Shown here: positions 24,484-32,850 of the stretch, in pieces
Layout: each line of letters opens with the position of its first letter
Position numbering within the stretch: position 1 is the stretch's first letter
From: Pantoea sp. SOD02
GTDB taxonomy: Bacteria; Pseudomonadota; Gammaproteobacteria; Enterobacterales; Enterobacteriaceae
DNA: 64,000 nucleotides
Assembly (NCBI RefSeq): GCF_024707505.1
Contig: NZ_CP102605.1
Location: 372,001-436,000, forward strand
Reading direction: 5' to 3'
The notes under the pieces: generated by a model
The model's input: only the letters and a program-made list of their open reading frames with translations
Told to the model about the DNA's origin: nothing
Database searches by the model: none
Translations under genes and position numbers: made by a program

Positions 24484-25004
24484 GTGAAAACCTCAAAAGA
24501 GAAGATGTTTCAGATAATTACGACGCGCATTAAAGTAATTAGCATGGTTAAAGAAAAACGCAAATCCAGTTGTCGGATAGATTTTTCTTTTCAATCGGGA
24601 TTTTATCAAACGTCTGGTAAGGATAATCCTAAAGACAAAGATTTTTCAGTTCCAACGTAATTTTATTATTTCATATAAAGTTTCATTTTGGATGCGTTTT
24701 GTGTGTGGAAAATAATAGTTATTTCACTACTAATCATAAGGATAGATGGGTTCATTTGATCTGGTAGCAGGAAAGGCTAAAGTTTGAAGCCAATCAAAAA
24801 ATTAATAAATTGCACGTTCGTCCATATCTTTAAGCTTGTGAAGTTTAAGGCGTTAACTACTGTTTAAAGCGAAATGTTTATTCAACTCATGCCATTTCAC
24901 CATGCTGGCCATAAAGTTCGCTGTATTTTTTTTGCTTCCGACACATTTTGTCGGTTTACAGACACAGGGCGAATGAAATCTGACCAACCTCTGGAGGGGA
25001 TGAT
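24484..25004. other. 521-bp AT-rich intergenic region
   Basis: It separates the divergent diguanylate cyclase and the small secreted-protein gene. It is strikingly richer in A/T than its surroundings. I see no convincing gene or hairpin-plus-T-run. It must carry the promoters of both units, including that of the long sulfatase/MoxR series, but I could not pick one -35/-10 pair with confidence. Confidence 0.5.
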
Positions 25005-25301
25005 ATGTGCCAAAAATGGGCCATCGCTTGTGGTGCGCTATTACTTATTTGCAACGCAACGAATGCAGCTTCACCCTATGACGATCTTGCCTTTGCGTTG
25101 AAACAACAGCAGATTATTCAAAGCCTGCGAGCACATTGTCATATCAATAACCACATATCCGACGAAAAGATTCGCAACCTATTTCTCAGCGACAAAAATA
25201 ACCACCCACCGATTTTATTGGCGGCAAAAGCCTTTGATAAAAAGGATAAACCCGGTTATTCGCATGCGATTGCTAGCGTGCGTTGTCCAGAAATCAAATA
25301 G
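25005..25301 (+). CDS. Small secreted protein of unknown function
   Basis: A 98-residue protein with a signal peptide (about residues 1-22; hydrophobic A-L-L-L-I-C-N, ending T-N-A-A). The mature part is about 76 residues, mostly polar and probably helical, with two cysteines (A-H-C-H and V-R-C-P) that could form one disulphide. The ATG at 25005 follows GGAGGGG, a strong ribosome site. It is followed 14 bp later by the FadL-like gene and is probably the first gene of that transcript. I do not recognise a family. Confidence 0.65.
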   Translation: MCQKWAIACGALLLICNATNAASPYDDLAFALKQQQIIQSLRAHCHINNHISDEKIRNLFLSDKNNHPPILLAAKAFDKKDKPGYSHAIASVRCPEIK

Positions 25302-25315
25302 GGCGCTGAGAGGAT

Positions 25316-26509
25316 ATGAAAAGAATCCATTCCCCGGTGTTGCTGTTGTGCTTAACCGCGTCTACGCAAGCAAGTGGTTTGTATTTGTATGAAATAGCCA
25401 CTGATGATGTAGGTTTAGCCGGCGCGGGCCAGGCGGCGCGGGCGCAAGATGCCTCCACCCTGTTCACCAATCCGGCGGGAATGACGCTGCTACCCGGCAA
25501 AACCATGAGCCTTGGCGGTCAGATGCTCTATGGCAGAGCAAAATATGGCTTGAATGATGATGCGCTGCTGAATGGTAACAGCCCCGGCAATGTGATTGGC
25601 TGGTTTCCTGGAGCCAGTGCTTTCTACAGCCAGCCGATTACCGATCAATTAAGTGCAGGCATTGGTCTTTATGGCAATTATGGATTAGGCCTGCACTTTG
25701 GCGATTGGGCCGGCGATAATCTTATTAAAGACAGCACGTTAGTCGCGATGACGCTGATGCCATCCGTCGCGTGGAAATACAATGATGCGCTTTCAATGGG
25801 TTTCGGACTGGGCATTAATTATGGCTTTCTGAAATTGAAACGTCAGACGGCGACCGGAGAAAACGAGCAATCCGACCACGATTGGGCGTTGAACAGTAAA
25901 TTCGGCATCATCTATCAATTTACCCCCGAGACGCGCGCGGGCTTGACCTACACCAGCGAAACCAAATATCACTTTGATATCAATGGTAGCGTGCAGTTAG
26001 ACCAACTCACTAATAGTCCTTCTTACACTTTACCCATCGCAGCCACCGTTAATACACCCCAACAGGTGATGTTCAGCCTTTACCACGATCTGAACCGTCA
26101 ATGGGCGTTAATGGGCGACCTCGGCTGGCAAGACTGGAGTGCCTACAGCAATAGTCAGATTGTGGTGGGTGAAAATCGCGTGGGCGACAATGAACGTCTG
26201 CGCGACACCTGGCATGTGGCGCTGGGCACGCAGTTCCGTCCCACCGACGACTGGACATTCAATACCGGTGTGGCATTTGACAGCAGCTTTTATCGCAATC
26301 AGAACGATACCTCGCTGACCATGCCTTCCGGTAATACCTGGCGTTGGGGCGTAGGCGCGCGTTATCAACTTGATGCTGAAAGCAGCATCGGTGCGGCGTT
26401 TGAGTATGCCTACATCGAAAGCTCGCGCGTTGCCTCACCTTTATTGCAAGGCGAGTACCAGCATCCTTCACTCTATTTTTTCTCCCTGAATTACAACCGC
26501 AATTTCTAA
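25316..26509 (+). CDS. FadL-family outer-membrane porin
   Basis: A 397-residue outer-membrane protein: signal peptide (about 1-19, ending T-Q-A-S), then the OMPP1/FadL hallmark (G-L-Y-L-Y-E-I-A...A-R-A-Q-D-A-S-T-L-F-T-N-P-A-G-M) and a series of amphipathic beta strands ending in an aromatic C-terminus (N-Y-N-R-N-F). Family members import long-chain fatty acids or other hydrophobic compounds through a lateral opening. Its place before the sulfatase suggests uptake of a sulphated hydrophobic compound (for example alkyl or aryl sulphate); this is inference. Confidence 0.85.
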   Translation: MKRIHSPVLLLCLTASTQASGLYLYEIATDDVGLAGAGQAARAQDASTLFTNPAGMTLLPGKTMSLGGQMLYGRAKYGLNDDALLNGNSPGNVIGWFPGASAFYSQPITDQLSAGIGLYGNYGLGLHFGDWAGDNLIKDSTLVAMTLMPSVAWKYNDALSMGFGLGINYGFLKLKRQTATGENEQSDHDWALNSKFGIIYQFTPETRAGLTYTSETKYHFDINGSVQLDQLTNSPSYTLPIAATVNTPQQVMFSLYHDLNRQWALMGDLGWQDWSAYSNSQIVVGENRVGDNERLRDTWHVALGTQFRPTDDWTFNTGVAFDSSFYRNQNDTSLTMPSGNTWRWGVGARYQLDAESSIGAAFEYAYIESSRVASPLLQGEYQHPSLYFFSLNYNRNF

Positions 26510-26519
26510 CCCGTAACCG

Positions 26520-26547
26520 AGGAGGTGATCCGATCATGAGCATGTAA
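26520..26547 (+). promoter_or_regulatory. Extended Shine-Dalgarno sequence and three-codon mini-ORF
   Basis: AGGAGGTGATCC (26520-26531) is a 12-base perfect complement to the 3' end of 16S rRNA, far longer than usual. Four bases later comes ATG AGC ATG TAA (26536-26547), a complete three-codon reading frame. It lies in the gap between the FadL-like stop and the sulfatase start (26614). It could load ribosomes to protect or regulate the downstream mRNA. The role is unknown. Confidence 0.5.
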
Positions 26548-26613
26548 GCATCATTTACTGGCGGACAACATTCGTCTTGCCGTTCAAGGGCCTACCATTT
26601 AGTGGAGTGCAAA

Positions 26614-28200
26614 ATGTCTCGAATGCCTTTTTGCAAAACGATGTTAGCCTCAATGCTCTCTGTCGCTTGCTGCTCATTCAGTGCACAAGCCGCGCCGGAC
26701 AGCAATCAACCCTCTACCGCGCCCGAGCAAAACAAGGGCAAGCCCAATATTGTGGTCATCTTCGGCGATGATATCGGTTACTGGAATCTCAGTACGTACA
26801 ATCAGGGCATGTTGGGTTATCAAACGCCGAATATCGACAGCATCGCTGCCGAAGGCGCGAAGTTCACCTCCTATTACGCGGAGCAGAGTTCTACTGCCGG
26901 TCGTTCCTCCTTCATAACCGGGCAGATGCCGTTCCGTACCGGGATGAGCAAGGTGGGCATGCCGGGCGCACCGCAAGGATTGCAGAAAGAAGATCCCACC
27001 ATTGCCAATATCCTCAAGCAACTCGGTTATGCCACCGGCCAGTTTGGTAAAAACCATCTGGGCGACCGCAATGAGTTTCTGCCTACCGCACATGGCTTTG
27101 ACGAATTCATGGGCAACCTCTATCACCTGAATGCCGAAGAGGAACCGGAGAACCCGGATTACCCACAAGATCCGGAGTACAAGAAACAGTTCGGCCCGCG
27201 CGGCGTAATCAAATCCACTGCTGACGGGAAAATTGAGGATACCGGTCCACTCAACATCAAACGCATGGAAACCGTGGATGAAGAGACGTTGGCAGCTAAC
27301 AACGACTTCATGGAGCGGCAGGTCAAAGCCAACAAGCCATTCTTCACCTGGTACAACACCACGCGCATGCACAACAAAACCCATATTAAACCGGCCGATA
27401 AAGGCGTGACCGGATTGGGGGACTACGCCGATGGCATGGTGGAACATGACAAAATTATCGGGGAAGTGCTGAAGAAAATTAAAGATCTCGGCATCGAAGA
27501 CAACACCATTGTGGTTTACACCACCGATAACGGGCCAATGACGGCGACCTGGCCGGATGCCGGTATCACGCCGTTCCGCGGTGAGAAAAACACCGGCTGG
27601 GAAGGCGGTTTCCGCGTACCGGCGATGATTAAATGGCCGGGACATATCAAACCTGGCACCTTAGTCAACGACATTGTCGGCAGTAATGACTGGTTCCCAA
27701 CGCTGGTGGCAGCAGCGGGCGTACCGGATATCAAACAGCAGTTGCTGAAAGGCTATAAAACCAGCGCCATGAACTACAAAGTGCATCTTGATGGTTATAA
27801 CCAGCTCGATTACATCACCGGTAAAACGCAGGAGGATCCGCGTAAAGAGTTCTTCTACTGGAGTGATGACGGCGATCTGCTGGCGATGCGTTACGGGCGC
27901 TGGAAAGCTCACTTCATGATCCAGGAACATACCGGGATGGATGTGTGGAAATATCCGTTCGTCAAACTACGTGTGCCTCTGATTTTCGACCTGAAAATCG
28001 ATCCACTGGAAAAAGGCACCGATGGCATGGATTACAACCACTGGTTCTATGATCGCCTGTTCCTGCTCGGCGGTGCGCAGAAATATGCCGCTGAAATGCT
28101 GCAAAGCTTTAAAGAGTTTCCGCCACGGCAGAAACCGGGCTCATTCACCGTTTCTGATGTGTCGAAACTCATTGAGGAAGGCAGTCCGGCTACCAATTGA
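26614..28200 (+). CDS. Ser-type arylsulfatase (AtsA-like)
   Basis: A 528-residue periplasmic sulfatase with a signal peptide (about 1-27, ending A-Q-A-A). It begins its alkaline-phosphatase fold with P-N-I-V-V-I-F-G-D-D (metal-binding Asp pair, D52-D53). The active-site motif is S-T-A-G-R with Ser93 as the residue converted to formylglycine, as in Klebsiella AtsA; Cys-type sulfatases have C-x-P-x-R. The G-K-N-H-L-G and T-D-N-G-P blocks are also present. The ATG at 26614 has GGAG six bases upstream; an in-frame GTG at 26602 is less likely. The next gene is its maturase. Confidence 0.9.
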   Translation: MSRMPFCKTMLASMLSVACCSFSAQAAPDSNQPSTAPEQNKGKPNIVVIFGDDIGYWNLSTYNQGMLGYQTPNIDSIAAEGAKFTSYYAEQSSTAGRSSFITGQMPFRTGMSKVGMPGAPQGLQKEDPTIANILKQLGYATGQFGKNHLGDRNEFLPTAHGFDEFMGNLYHLNAEEEPENPDYPQDPEYKKQFGPRGVIKSTADGKIEDTGPLNIKRMETVDEETLAANNDFMERQVKANKPFFTWYNTTRMHNKTHIKPADKGVTGLGDYADGMVEHDKIIGEVLKKIKDLGIEDNTIVVYTTDNGPMTATWPDAGITPFRGEKNTGWEGGFRVPAMIKWPGHIKPGTLVNDIVGSNDWFPTLVAAAGVPDIKQQLLKGYKTSAMNYKVHLDGYNQLDYITGKTQEDPRKEFFYWSDDGDLLAMRYGRWKAHFMIQEHTGMDVWKYPFVKLRVPLIFDLKIDPLEKGTDGMDYNHWFYDRLFLLGGAQKYAAEMLQSFKEFPPRQKPGSFTVSDVSKLIEEGSPATN

Positions 28201-28216
28201 TGCTCTGACCACAATG

Positions 28217-28238
28217 CCGGGTGAAATACTTCACCCGG
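28217..28238 (+). promoter_or_regulatory. Intercistronic hairpin before the sulfatase maturase
   Basis: CCGGGTGAA and TTCACCCGG form a perfect 9-bp stem with a four-base loop (ATAC). No T-run follows, so it is more likely an mRNA stabilising or processing element than a terminator. It lies between the sulfatase stop and the AGGAGG of the maturase gene. Confidence 0.6.
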
Positions 28239-28254
28239 TACTCAGGAGGCGTTC

Positions 28255-29547
28255 ATGAAATACAGCACAACGTTGCCGGTTAAACCTCTTCCTACGGCGG
28301 AAAAATTCAGTGGCAAAGGGCCGGCTTACACGCGCCGTTTTCACGTGATGGCGAAACCCACCGGATCGCGTTGCAATATCGACTGCAACTACTGTTTTTA
28401 CCTGCATAAAGAACAGCTGCTGGAGCAGGATCGTCACAGCGGCATGAGCGATGAGGTGCTCGAAACCTTCATTAAGCAATACATCGACAGCCAGGATGGC
28501 GAACAGGTGGTGTTCTCATGGCAAGGAGGCGAGCCCACGCTAATGGGGTTGGAGTATTTCGAAAAAATCGTCGTGCTGCAGAAGAAATACCAGAAGCCAG
28601 GTCAGCGGATTGAAAACGATCTGCAGACCAACGGCATTCTGCTGAATGACAACTGGGCGCGCTTTCTGCGTCAGCACAACTTTTTAGTCGGCATTTCAAT
28701 CGATGGCCCGGCGGAACTGCACGATCGCTACCGCGTGACGCGCAGCGGTAAGCCCACTTTTGAGAAAGTGATGGCGGGCGTTGCGGCGCTGAAACGCCAT
28801 AGCGTGCCATTCAATGCCTTAGTCACCGTTAACCGCACCAACGCCCGCTTCCCGCTTGAGGTTTACCGTTTTCTGACGCGCGAATTGGGTGCCACTTATA
28901 TCCAGTTCAATCCCTGCGTTGAGCCGGTGGATTTCAAACAAACCGCACCGCAGTTCTGGCAAGACGACACCATTCCGGTTACCGGTTCTCGCCGCGCGCG
29001 TCCCGGCGACCTCGATTCGATTGTTACCGATTGGTCTGTCGATCCGGATGACTGGGGCCGCTTCCTGATTGCGGTGTTTGAAGAGTGGGTAAACAACGAT
29101 TTGGGTCGCGTGCAGGTCAACCTGTTTGAAACCGCCGTGGCGCAAACCATGGGCATGCCAGCGCAGATTTGCATCACCTCAGAGTTTTGCGGCAAAGGTC
29201 TGGCGATTGAGAAAAATGGCGACATCTTCTCCTGCGATCACTACGTCTATCCCGAATATAAGTTAGGCAATGTGCAGAGCACCAAACTGGCGCACATGGC
29301 CTTTTCCGAACGACAAAAAGCCTTTGGTTTAGGCAAGCGCGATACTTTACCAGCGGCCTGCAAACGCTGTCCCTATCTGAAACTCTGCTATGGCGAATGC
29401 CCGAAAAACCGCATTGTCAGAAGCGAGGAAGGGGAACTGGGCATGAATTACCTCTGTCCCGGCATCAAGGCATTCTTTGATTATGCGCAGCCGATTCTGG
29501 TGGGCATCGCCACGCTGTTGCAACGAAAGACGGTGGAACCTGCATGA
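28255..29547 (+). CDS. Anaerobic sulfatase-maturating radical SAM enzyme (AtsB-like)
   Basis: A 430-residue radical SAM protein: the CX3CX2C cluster motif is C-N-I-D-C-N-Y-C near residue 40, with W-Q-G-G-E-P-T soon after. The C-terminal half has the SPASM cysteines (C-G-K-G..., S-C-D-H-Y, C-K-R-C-P-Y-L-K-L-C, E-C-P-K, Y-L-C-P). It oxidises the sulfatase active-site Ser to formylglycine in the cytoplasm before export. The ATG has AGGAGG upstream. Its stop overlaps the MoxR start (ATGA), so both are translated together. Confidence 0.92.
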   Translation: MKYSTTLPVKPLPTAEKFSGKGPAYTRRFHVMAKPTGSRCNIDCNYCFYLHKEQLLEQDRHSGMSDEVLETFIKQYIDSQDGEQVVFSWQGGEPTLMGLEYFEKIVVLQKKYQKPGQRIENDLQTNGILLNDNWARFLRQHNFLVGISIDGPAELHDRYRVTRSGKPTFEKVMAGVAALKRHSVPFNALVTVNRTNARFPLEVYRFLTRELGATYIQFNPCVEPVDFKQTAPQFWQDDTIPVTGSRRARPGDLDSIVTDWSVDPDDWGRFLIAVFEEWVNNDLGRVQVNLFETAVAQTMGMPAQICITSEFCGKGLAIEKNGDIFSCDHYVYPEYKLGNVQSTKLAHMAFSERQKAFGLGKRDTLPAACKRCPYLKLCYGECPKNRIVRSEEGELGMNYLCPGIKAFFDYAQPILVGIATLLQRKTVEPA

Positions 29548-30536
29548 TGAATAACCGTGACAAGCTGCTGGCGCTGGAAGCCAGCATGAATCAGCAGGTG
29601 ATTGGACAGCAGGAGCTGGTACGGATGTTAATTGTTGCCTTGCTGTGTGACGGTCACGTGCTGCTGGAAGGCTTGCCGGGGCTGGCGAAAACGCGTGCGG
29701 TGCGGGAACTGGCGCGTCACATCGAAGGCGAATTCCGCCGCATTCAGTTCACACCCGACCTGCTGCCTTCCGACATTACCGGCAGCGAAATCTATCAGCA
29801 AAATGCCACACGCGAAGAAGACCAATTCCGTTTTCGCCCTGGCCCGGTATTCGGCAACATTATCCTCGCCGATGAGATCAACCGCGCGTCGGCGCGCGTG
29901 CAGTCGGCGCTTTTGGAAGCGATGGAAGAGCGCCACGTCACCGTCGCAGGGAAAACCTGGCCGCTGCCGGGCATTTTCATGGTGCTGGCGACACAAAACC
30001 CGGTCGATCAGGAAGGCACATGGCCGTTACCCGAAGCGCAATTGGACCGTTTTCTGATGAAGGTGATTGTCGATTACCCATCGAAAGAGAATGAGCAGTT
30101 GGTGATGCAGCTGGTCCGCGCAGAACAGCAGGCGAAATATCAGCAGGAAAACCGCGCTCCAGAAACAACGTCATTGAGCATTAGCCAGCAGAATATTGCC
30201 GAGTGCTGGCATGAAATCGCCAGCATTTACGTGGCTCCGACAGTTGAGCAATACATTGTTAATCTGGTGGAGATGACGCGCCATCCCGATCAGGTTAGCG
30301 AAGCCTTTGCCAGTTATATCAGTCTTGGCATCAGCCCGCGTGGCACGCTGGCGCTGGATCGCTGTGGTCGCGCCTGTGCGTGGCTGGATGGTCGGGATGC
30401 CGTGTTGCCAGAAGATATTCAACGTATCGCCCCGGCGGTGCTGCGTCACCGTTTGTTGCTGAGTTATCAGGCGAATGCCGATAACTGTACGCCCGATCAG
30501 GCGATCTCAATGCTGCTTAGCGCAGTGGTGGCGTGA
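29544..30536 (+). CDS. MoxR-family AAA+ ATPase
   Basis: A 330-residue AAA+ ATPase: Walker A G-L-P-G-L-A-K-T-R near residue 44, Walker B I-I-L-A-D-E-I-N-R-A, and the MoxR-typical T-Q-N-P and L-D-R-F-L-M blocks (sensor 1 and arginine-finger region). MoxR proteins act as chaperones with VWA-domain partners in enzyme maturation or envelope assembly. Overlapping start with the sulfatase maturase and overlapping stop with the DUF58 gene (TGATG) place it firmly in this operon. Confidence 0.9.
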   Translation: MMNNRDKLLALEASMNQQVIGQQELVRMLIVALLCDGHVLLEGLPGLAKTRAVRELARHIEGEFRRIQFTPDLLPSDITGSEIYQQNATREEDQFRFRPGPVFGNIILADEINRASARVQSALLEAMEERHVTVAGKTWPLPGIFMVLATQNPVDQEGTWPLPEAQLDRFLMKVIVDYPSKENEQLVMQLVRAEQQAKYQQENRAPETTSLSISQQNIAECWHEIASIYVAPTVEQYIVNLVEMTRHPDQVSEAFASYISLGISPRGTLALDRCGRACAWLDGRDAVLPEDIQRIAPAVLRHRLLLSYQANADNCTPDQAISMLLSAVVA

Positions 30537-31462
30537 TGTCGCCGCCGCTGACGCTGGAAATGGCTGACATGATGGCGCTGGCCGGGGATGCGCAACGGCT
30601 CGATAATCCGCCCGGACAAATTCCACCCGGCGCGCTCACCGGCGAGCGCGTATCGCGCCAGCAAGGGCGAGGCCTGAATTTTGACAGCCTGCGCCGTTAT
30701 CAACCCGGTGATGACGTGCGATTGATTGACTGGAAAGCCACGGCGCGTCTGCGATCGCCGTGGATTCGCCTGTACAACGAAGAGCGCGAGCGTCCCGTGT
30801 TTATCCTCGTCGATCAACGTCTGGATATGTATTTCGGGACGCGTTGCCAGATGAAATCGGTGGCGGCAGGCTACACCGCCGCACTGCTCGCCTGGCGCAG
30901 CTGGCACGACGGCGACCGTTTGGGCTGCGCGGTGCTCGGCGATGATGAACTGGCGCTGCATCCGTGCCGCGCGCCGAAACGCAACCTGATGCCGATCCTC
31001 AACGATATCCAGCGCCTGAACGCCTTGCTGCCTGAGCACTATGCGCAGGATCACACATCAAAAATCAGCTTAGCGGATGCGTTGCAACGTATCGTCACCT
31101 TGCTGCCGTCCGGCAGTTGGCTGGGGATCATCAGTGACTTTCACGATCTGGATGCGCACTGCGATGCGGTGCTGGCGCATCTGCACCGTCGCTGCGAAAT
31201 CACCGCCTTTGTGACGTTGGATGATGTTCATCGCCGCCTGCCTGCGCAGGGGCAGCTTAGCGCCTATTACCAGCAGGTTAGCAGCGTGATACCGCTGTCG
31301 GCAACGCTCAGTGATCGCATTAATCAACGCGTTACCGAGCGCCTATCACTGCAGCAGCGTCGTTTGCAACGTGTTGGCGTGACGGTAAAAACCATCGTCA
31401 GCGGTTTGCCCGTTCTGCCGCAGCTCCAGCAGGAGGACGCACATGCTGGCAAAAGGTTTTAG
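30536..31462 (+). CDS. DUF58 domain protein (MoxR partner)
   Basis: A 308-residue protein with the DUF58 signature Y-Q-P-G-D-D-V-R-L-I-D-W-K-A-T-A-R near residue 60 and a VWA-like region after it (F-I-L-V-D-Q-R-L-D-M-Y-F). DUF58 genes almost always follow moxR and are taken to work with it. No signal peptide or membrane segment is visible. The ATG at 30536 overlaps the MoxR stop; a GTG one codon earlier is possible. It overlaps the next gene by 20 bases. Confidence 0.85.
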   Translation: MSPPLTLEMADMMALAGDAQRLDNPPGQIPPGALTGERVSRQQGRGLNFDSLRRYQPGDDVRLIDWKATARLRSPWIRLYNEERERPVFILVDQRLDMYFGTRCQMKSVAAGYTAALLAWRSWHDGDRLGCAVLGDDELALHPCRAPKRNLMPILNDIQRLNALLPEHYAQDHTSKISLADALQRIVTLLPSGSWLGIISDFHDLDAHCDAVLAHLHRRCEITAFVTLDDVHRRLPAQGQLSAYYQQVSSVIPLSATLSDRINQRVTERLSLQQRRLQRVGVTVKTIVSGLPVLPQLQQEDAHAGKRF

Positions 31463-31880
31463 CATCCCAGAACTGGCGCATCCCGCACTGCCAGCCGATG
31501 TCTCCTGGTTTCCGTTGCCGCCGGGCTGGATGGTATTGGGCGTGCTGCTGTTGCTGGCCGTTGTCATCTATCTATTGCACGTGCTGGCGCGCTATCGCCG
31601 CAATCGCTGGCGTCGCGAGGCGCGTCAACAGCTGGGTCAGCAGCAAGTTGATGACTGGATGAGATGGGTGAAACAGGTGCTTTTGGTGCAGCACTCGCGT
31701 GCGGAAGTCAGCCAGTGGCAAACGCCGCAACAGCTTTTGGCGCAAACCACGCTGGATGATGAGTTGCGCCTCCTGATGTGCCAGCGCTATTGCCAGCCGG
31801 ACAACCAGCTGGAGGTGGAGACTTATCAGCGCGTCGCCCGGCAAATGCGCCGTTGGCTGGAGAATCTGCCTGATGTCTGA
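31443..31880 (+). CDS. DUF4381 membrane protein
   Basis: A 145-residue protein with one clear transmembrane segment (about residues 30-48) after a Pro-rich start (P-A-L-P-A-D-V-S-W-F-P-L-P-P-G-W), then a positively charged stretch (R-Y-R-R-N-R-W-R-R-E-A-R) and a helical cytoplasmic domain. This layout and its place between DUF58 and the VWA genes are typical of DUF4381 in Bat-like operons. AGGAGG lies upstream of its ATG. Function unknown; probably a membrane scaffold for the MoxR complex. Confidence 0.8.
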   Translation: MLAKGFSIPELAHPALPADVSWFPLPPGWMVLGVLLLLAVVIYLLHVLARYRRNRWRREARQQLGQQQVDDWMRWVKQVLLVQHSRAEVSQWQTPQQLLAQTTLDDELRLLMCQRYCQPDNQLEVETYQRVARQMRRWLENLPDV

Positions 31881-32850
31881 ATGGTTCTCTCGCCTTGATT
31901 TCGCCTGGCCGTGGGCAGGCGTGCTGCTGTTTGTGCCGTTGCTCATGCGTTTTTTAATCACCCCGCAGCCGCAGGAGAGTGAACAGGTTCGGGTGCCTTT
32001 TTTACCTCAGCTTGCGGAAGCGCTGCAGCTGAATCTGGCAGCGCCGAAGCCGAGTTGGGGGGCACGATTGCTGTTCTGGACGCTGTGGATCTTGCTGGTT
32101 AGCGCGCTGGCGCGGCCAGAATATCTGCTGCCACCGAAAACCCTGATCAAACCGATGCGCAACATCGTGCTGATCCTTGATGTGTCGGGCTCGATGGAAA
32201 AGGGCAGCGGCCAGAATGAACAAACCCGATTGCAGGCGGTGCAACAAACGGTGCGCACTTTCATTAGCCAGCGCAAAAATGATCGCATCGGACTGGTGAT
32301 TTTCGCCAGTCAGGCGTGGCCTTTTGCGCCGATCAGTGAGGACAAACGGGCGCTGCAGTCGCGCATTGATCAGCTGGCGCCAGGCATGATTGGCCAGCAA
32401 ACTGCGATTGGCGATGCGCTGGGCGTGGCGGTAAAACTGCTGGATAACAGCCTGGAAATGGATGCGGCCAAAATGGCGATTCTGCTGACGGATGGTAATG
32501 ACACCGCTTCGAAACTTGACCCGAAAGTCGCGGCACAGCTTGCGGCCGCACATCACGTGATGGTGCATACCATTGCCTTTGGTGATGAGAACAGCAGTGA
32601 GGAAGACAAAGTGGATACCGGCTTGTTGACTGACATTGCCGCGATCACCGGCGGCCACGCCTGGCAAGCCGCCACGCACCGCGATGCATTGGCGCAGGTA
32701 TGGCAGCAAATTGATGCCCAGACGCCGGAGCAGGTGAAAACGCTGGGATTATCATGGCATCGTCCGCTGTTTGCCTGGCCATTATCTCTGGCGCTTCTGT
32801 TGTTGCTGCTGTTTGTGAGCATCAGCACGCTTGCGAGGCGACGCGTATGA
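31873..32850 (+). CDS. BatA-like VWA-domain membrane protein
   Basis: A 325-residue protein with N-terminal membrane segments (about residues 14-29 and 65-80) and a C-terminal one (about 300-320) around a von Willebrand factor A domain. The metal-ion site is intact: L-D-V-S-G-S-M (D103, S105, S107), with T-D-G-N-D further on. It is the first of two VWA proteins, overlaps DUF4381 by eight bases and its own stop overlaps the next start (ATGA). Such proteins are clients or adaptors for the MoxR ATPase. Confidence 0.87.
   Translation: MSEWFSRLDFAWPWAGVLLFVPLLMRFLITPQPQESEQVRVPFLPQLAEALQLNLAAPKPSWGARLLFWTLWILLVSALARPEYLLPPKTLIKPMRNIVLILDVSGSMEKGSGQNEQTRLQAVQQTVRTFISQRKNDRIGLVIFASQAWPFAPISEDKRALQSRIDQLAPGMIGQQTAIGDALGVAVKLLDNSLEMDAAKMAILLTDGNDTASKLDPKVAAQLAAAHHVMVHTIAFGDENSSEEDKVDTGLLTDIAAITGGHAWQAATHRDALAQVWQQIDAQTPEQVKTLGLSWHRPLFAWPLSLALLLLLLFVSISTLARRRV

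Noticed and set aside
24874..25101. A 75-residue reading frame overlapping the small secreted protein
   Set aside because: It has no good ribosome site or signal, while the frame starting at 25005 has GGAGGGG and a clear signal peptide.
26520..26531. Fragment of a 16S rRNA gene
   Set aside because: Only 12 bases match, in the anti-sense orientation, and the flanks do not resemble rRNA.
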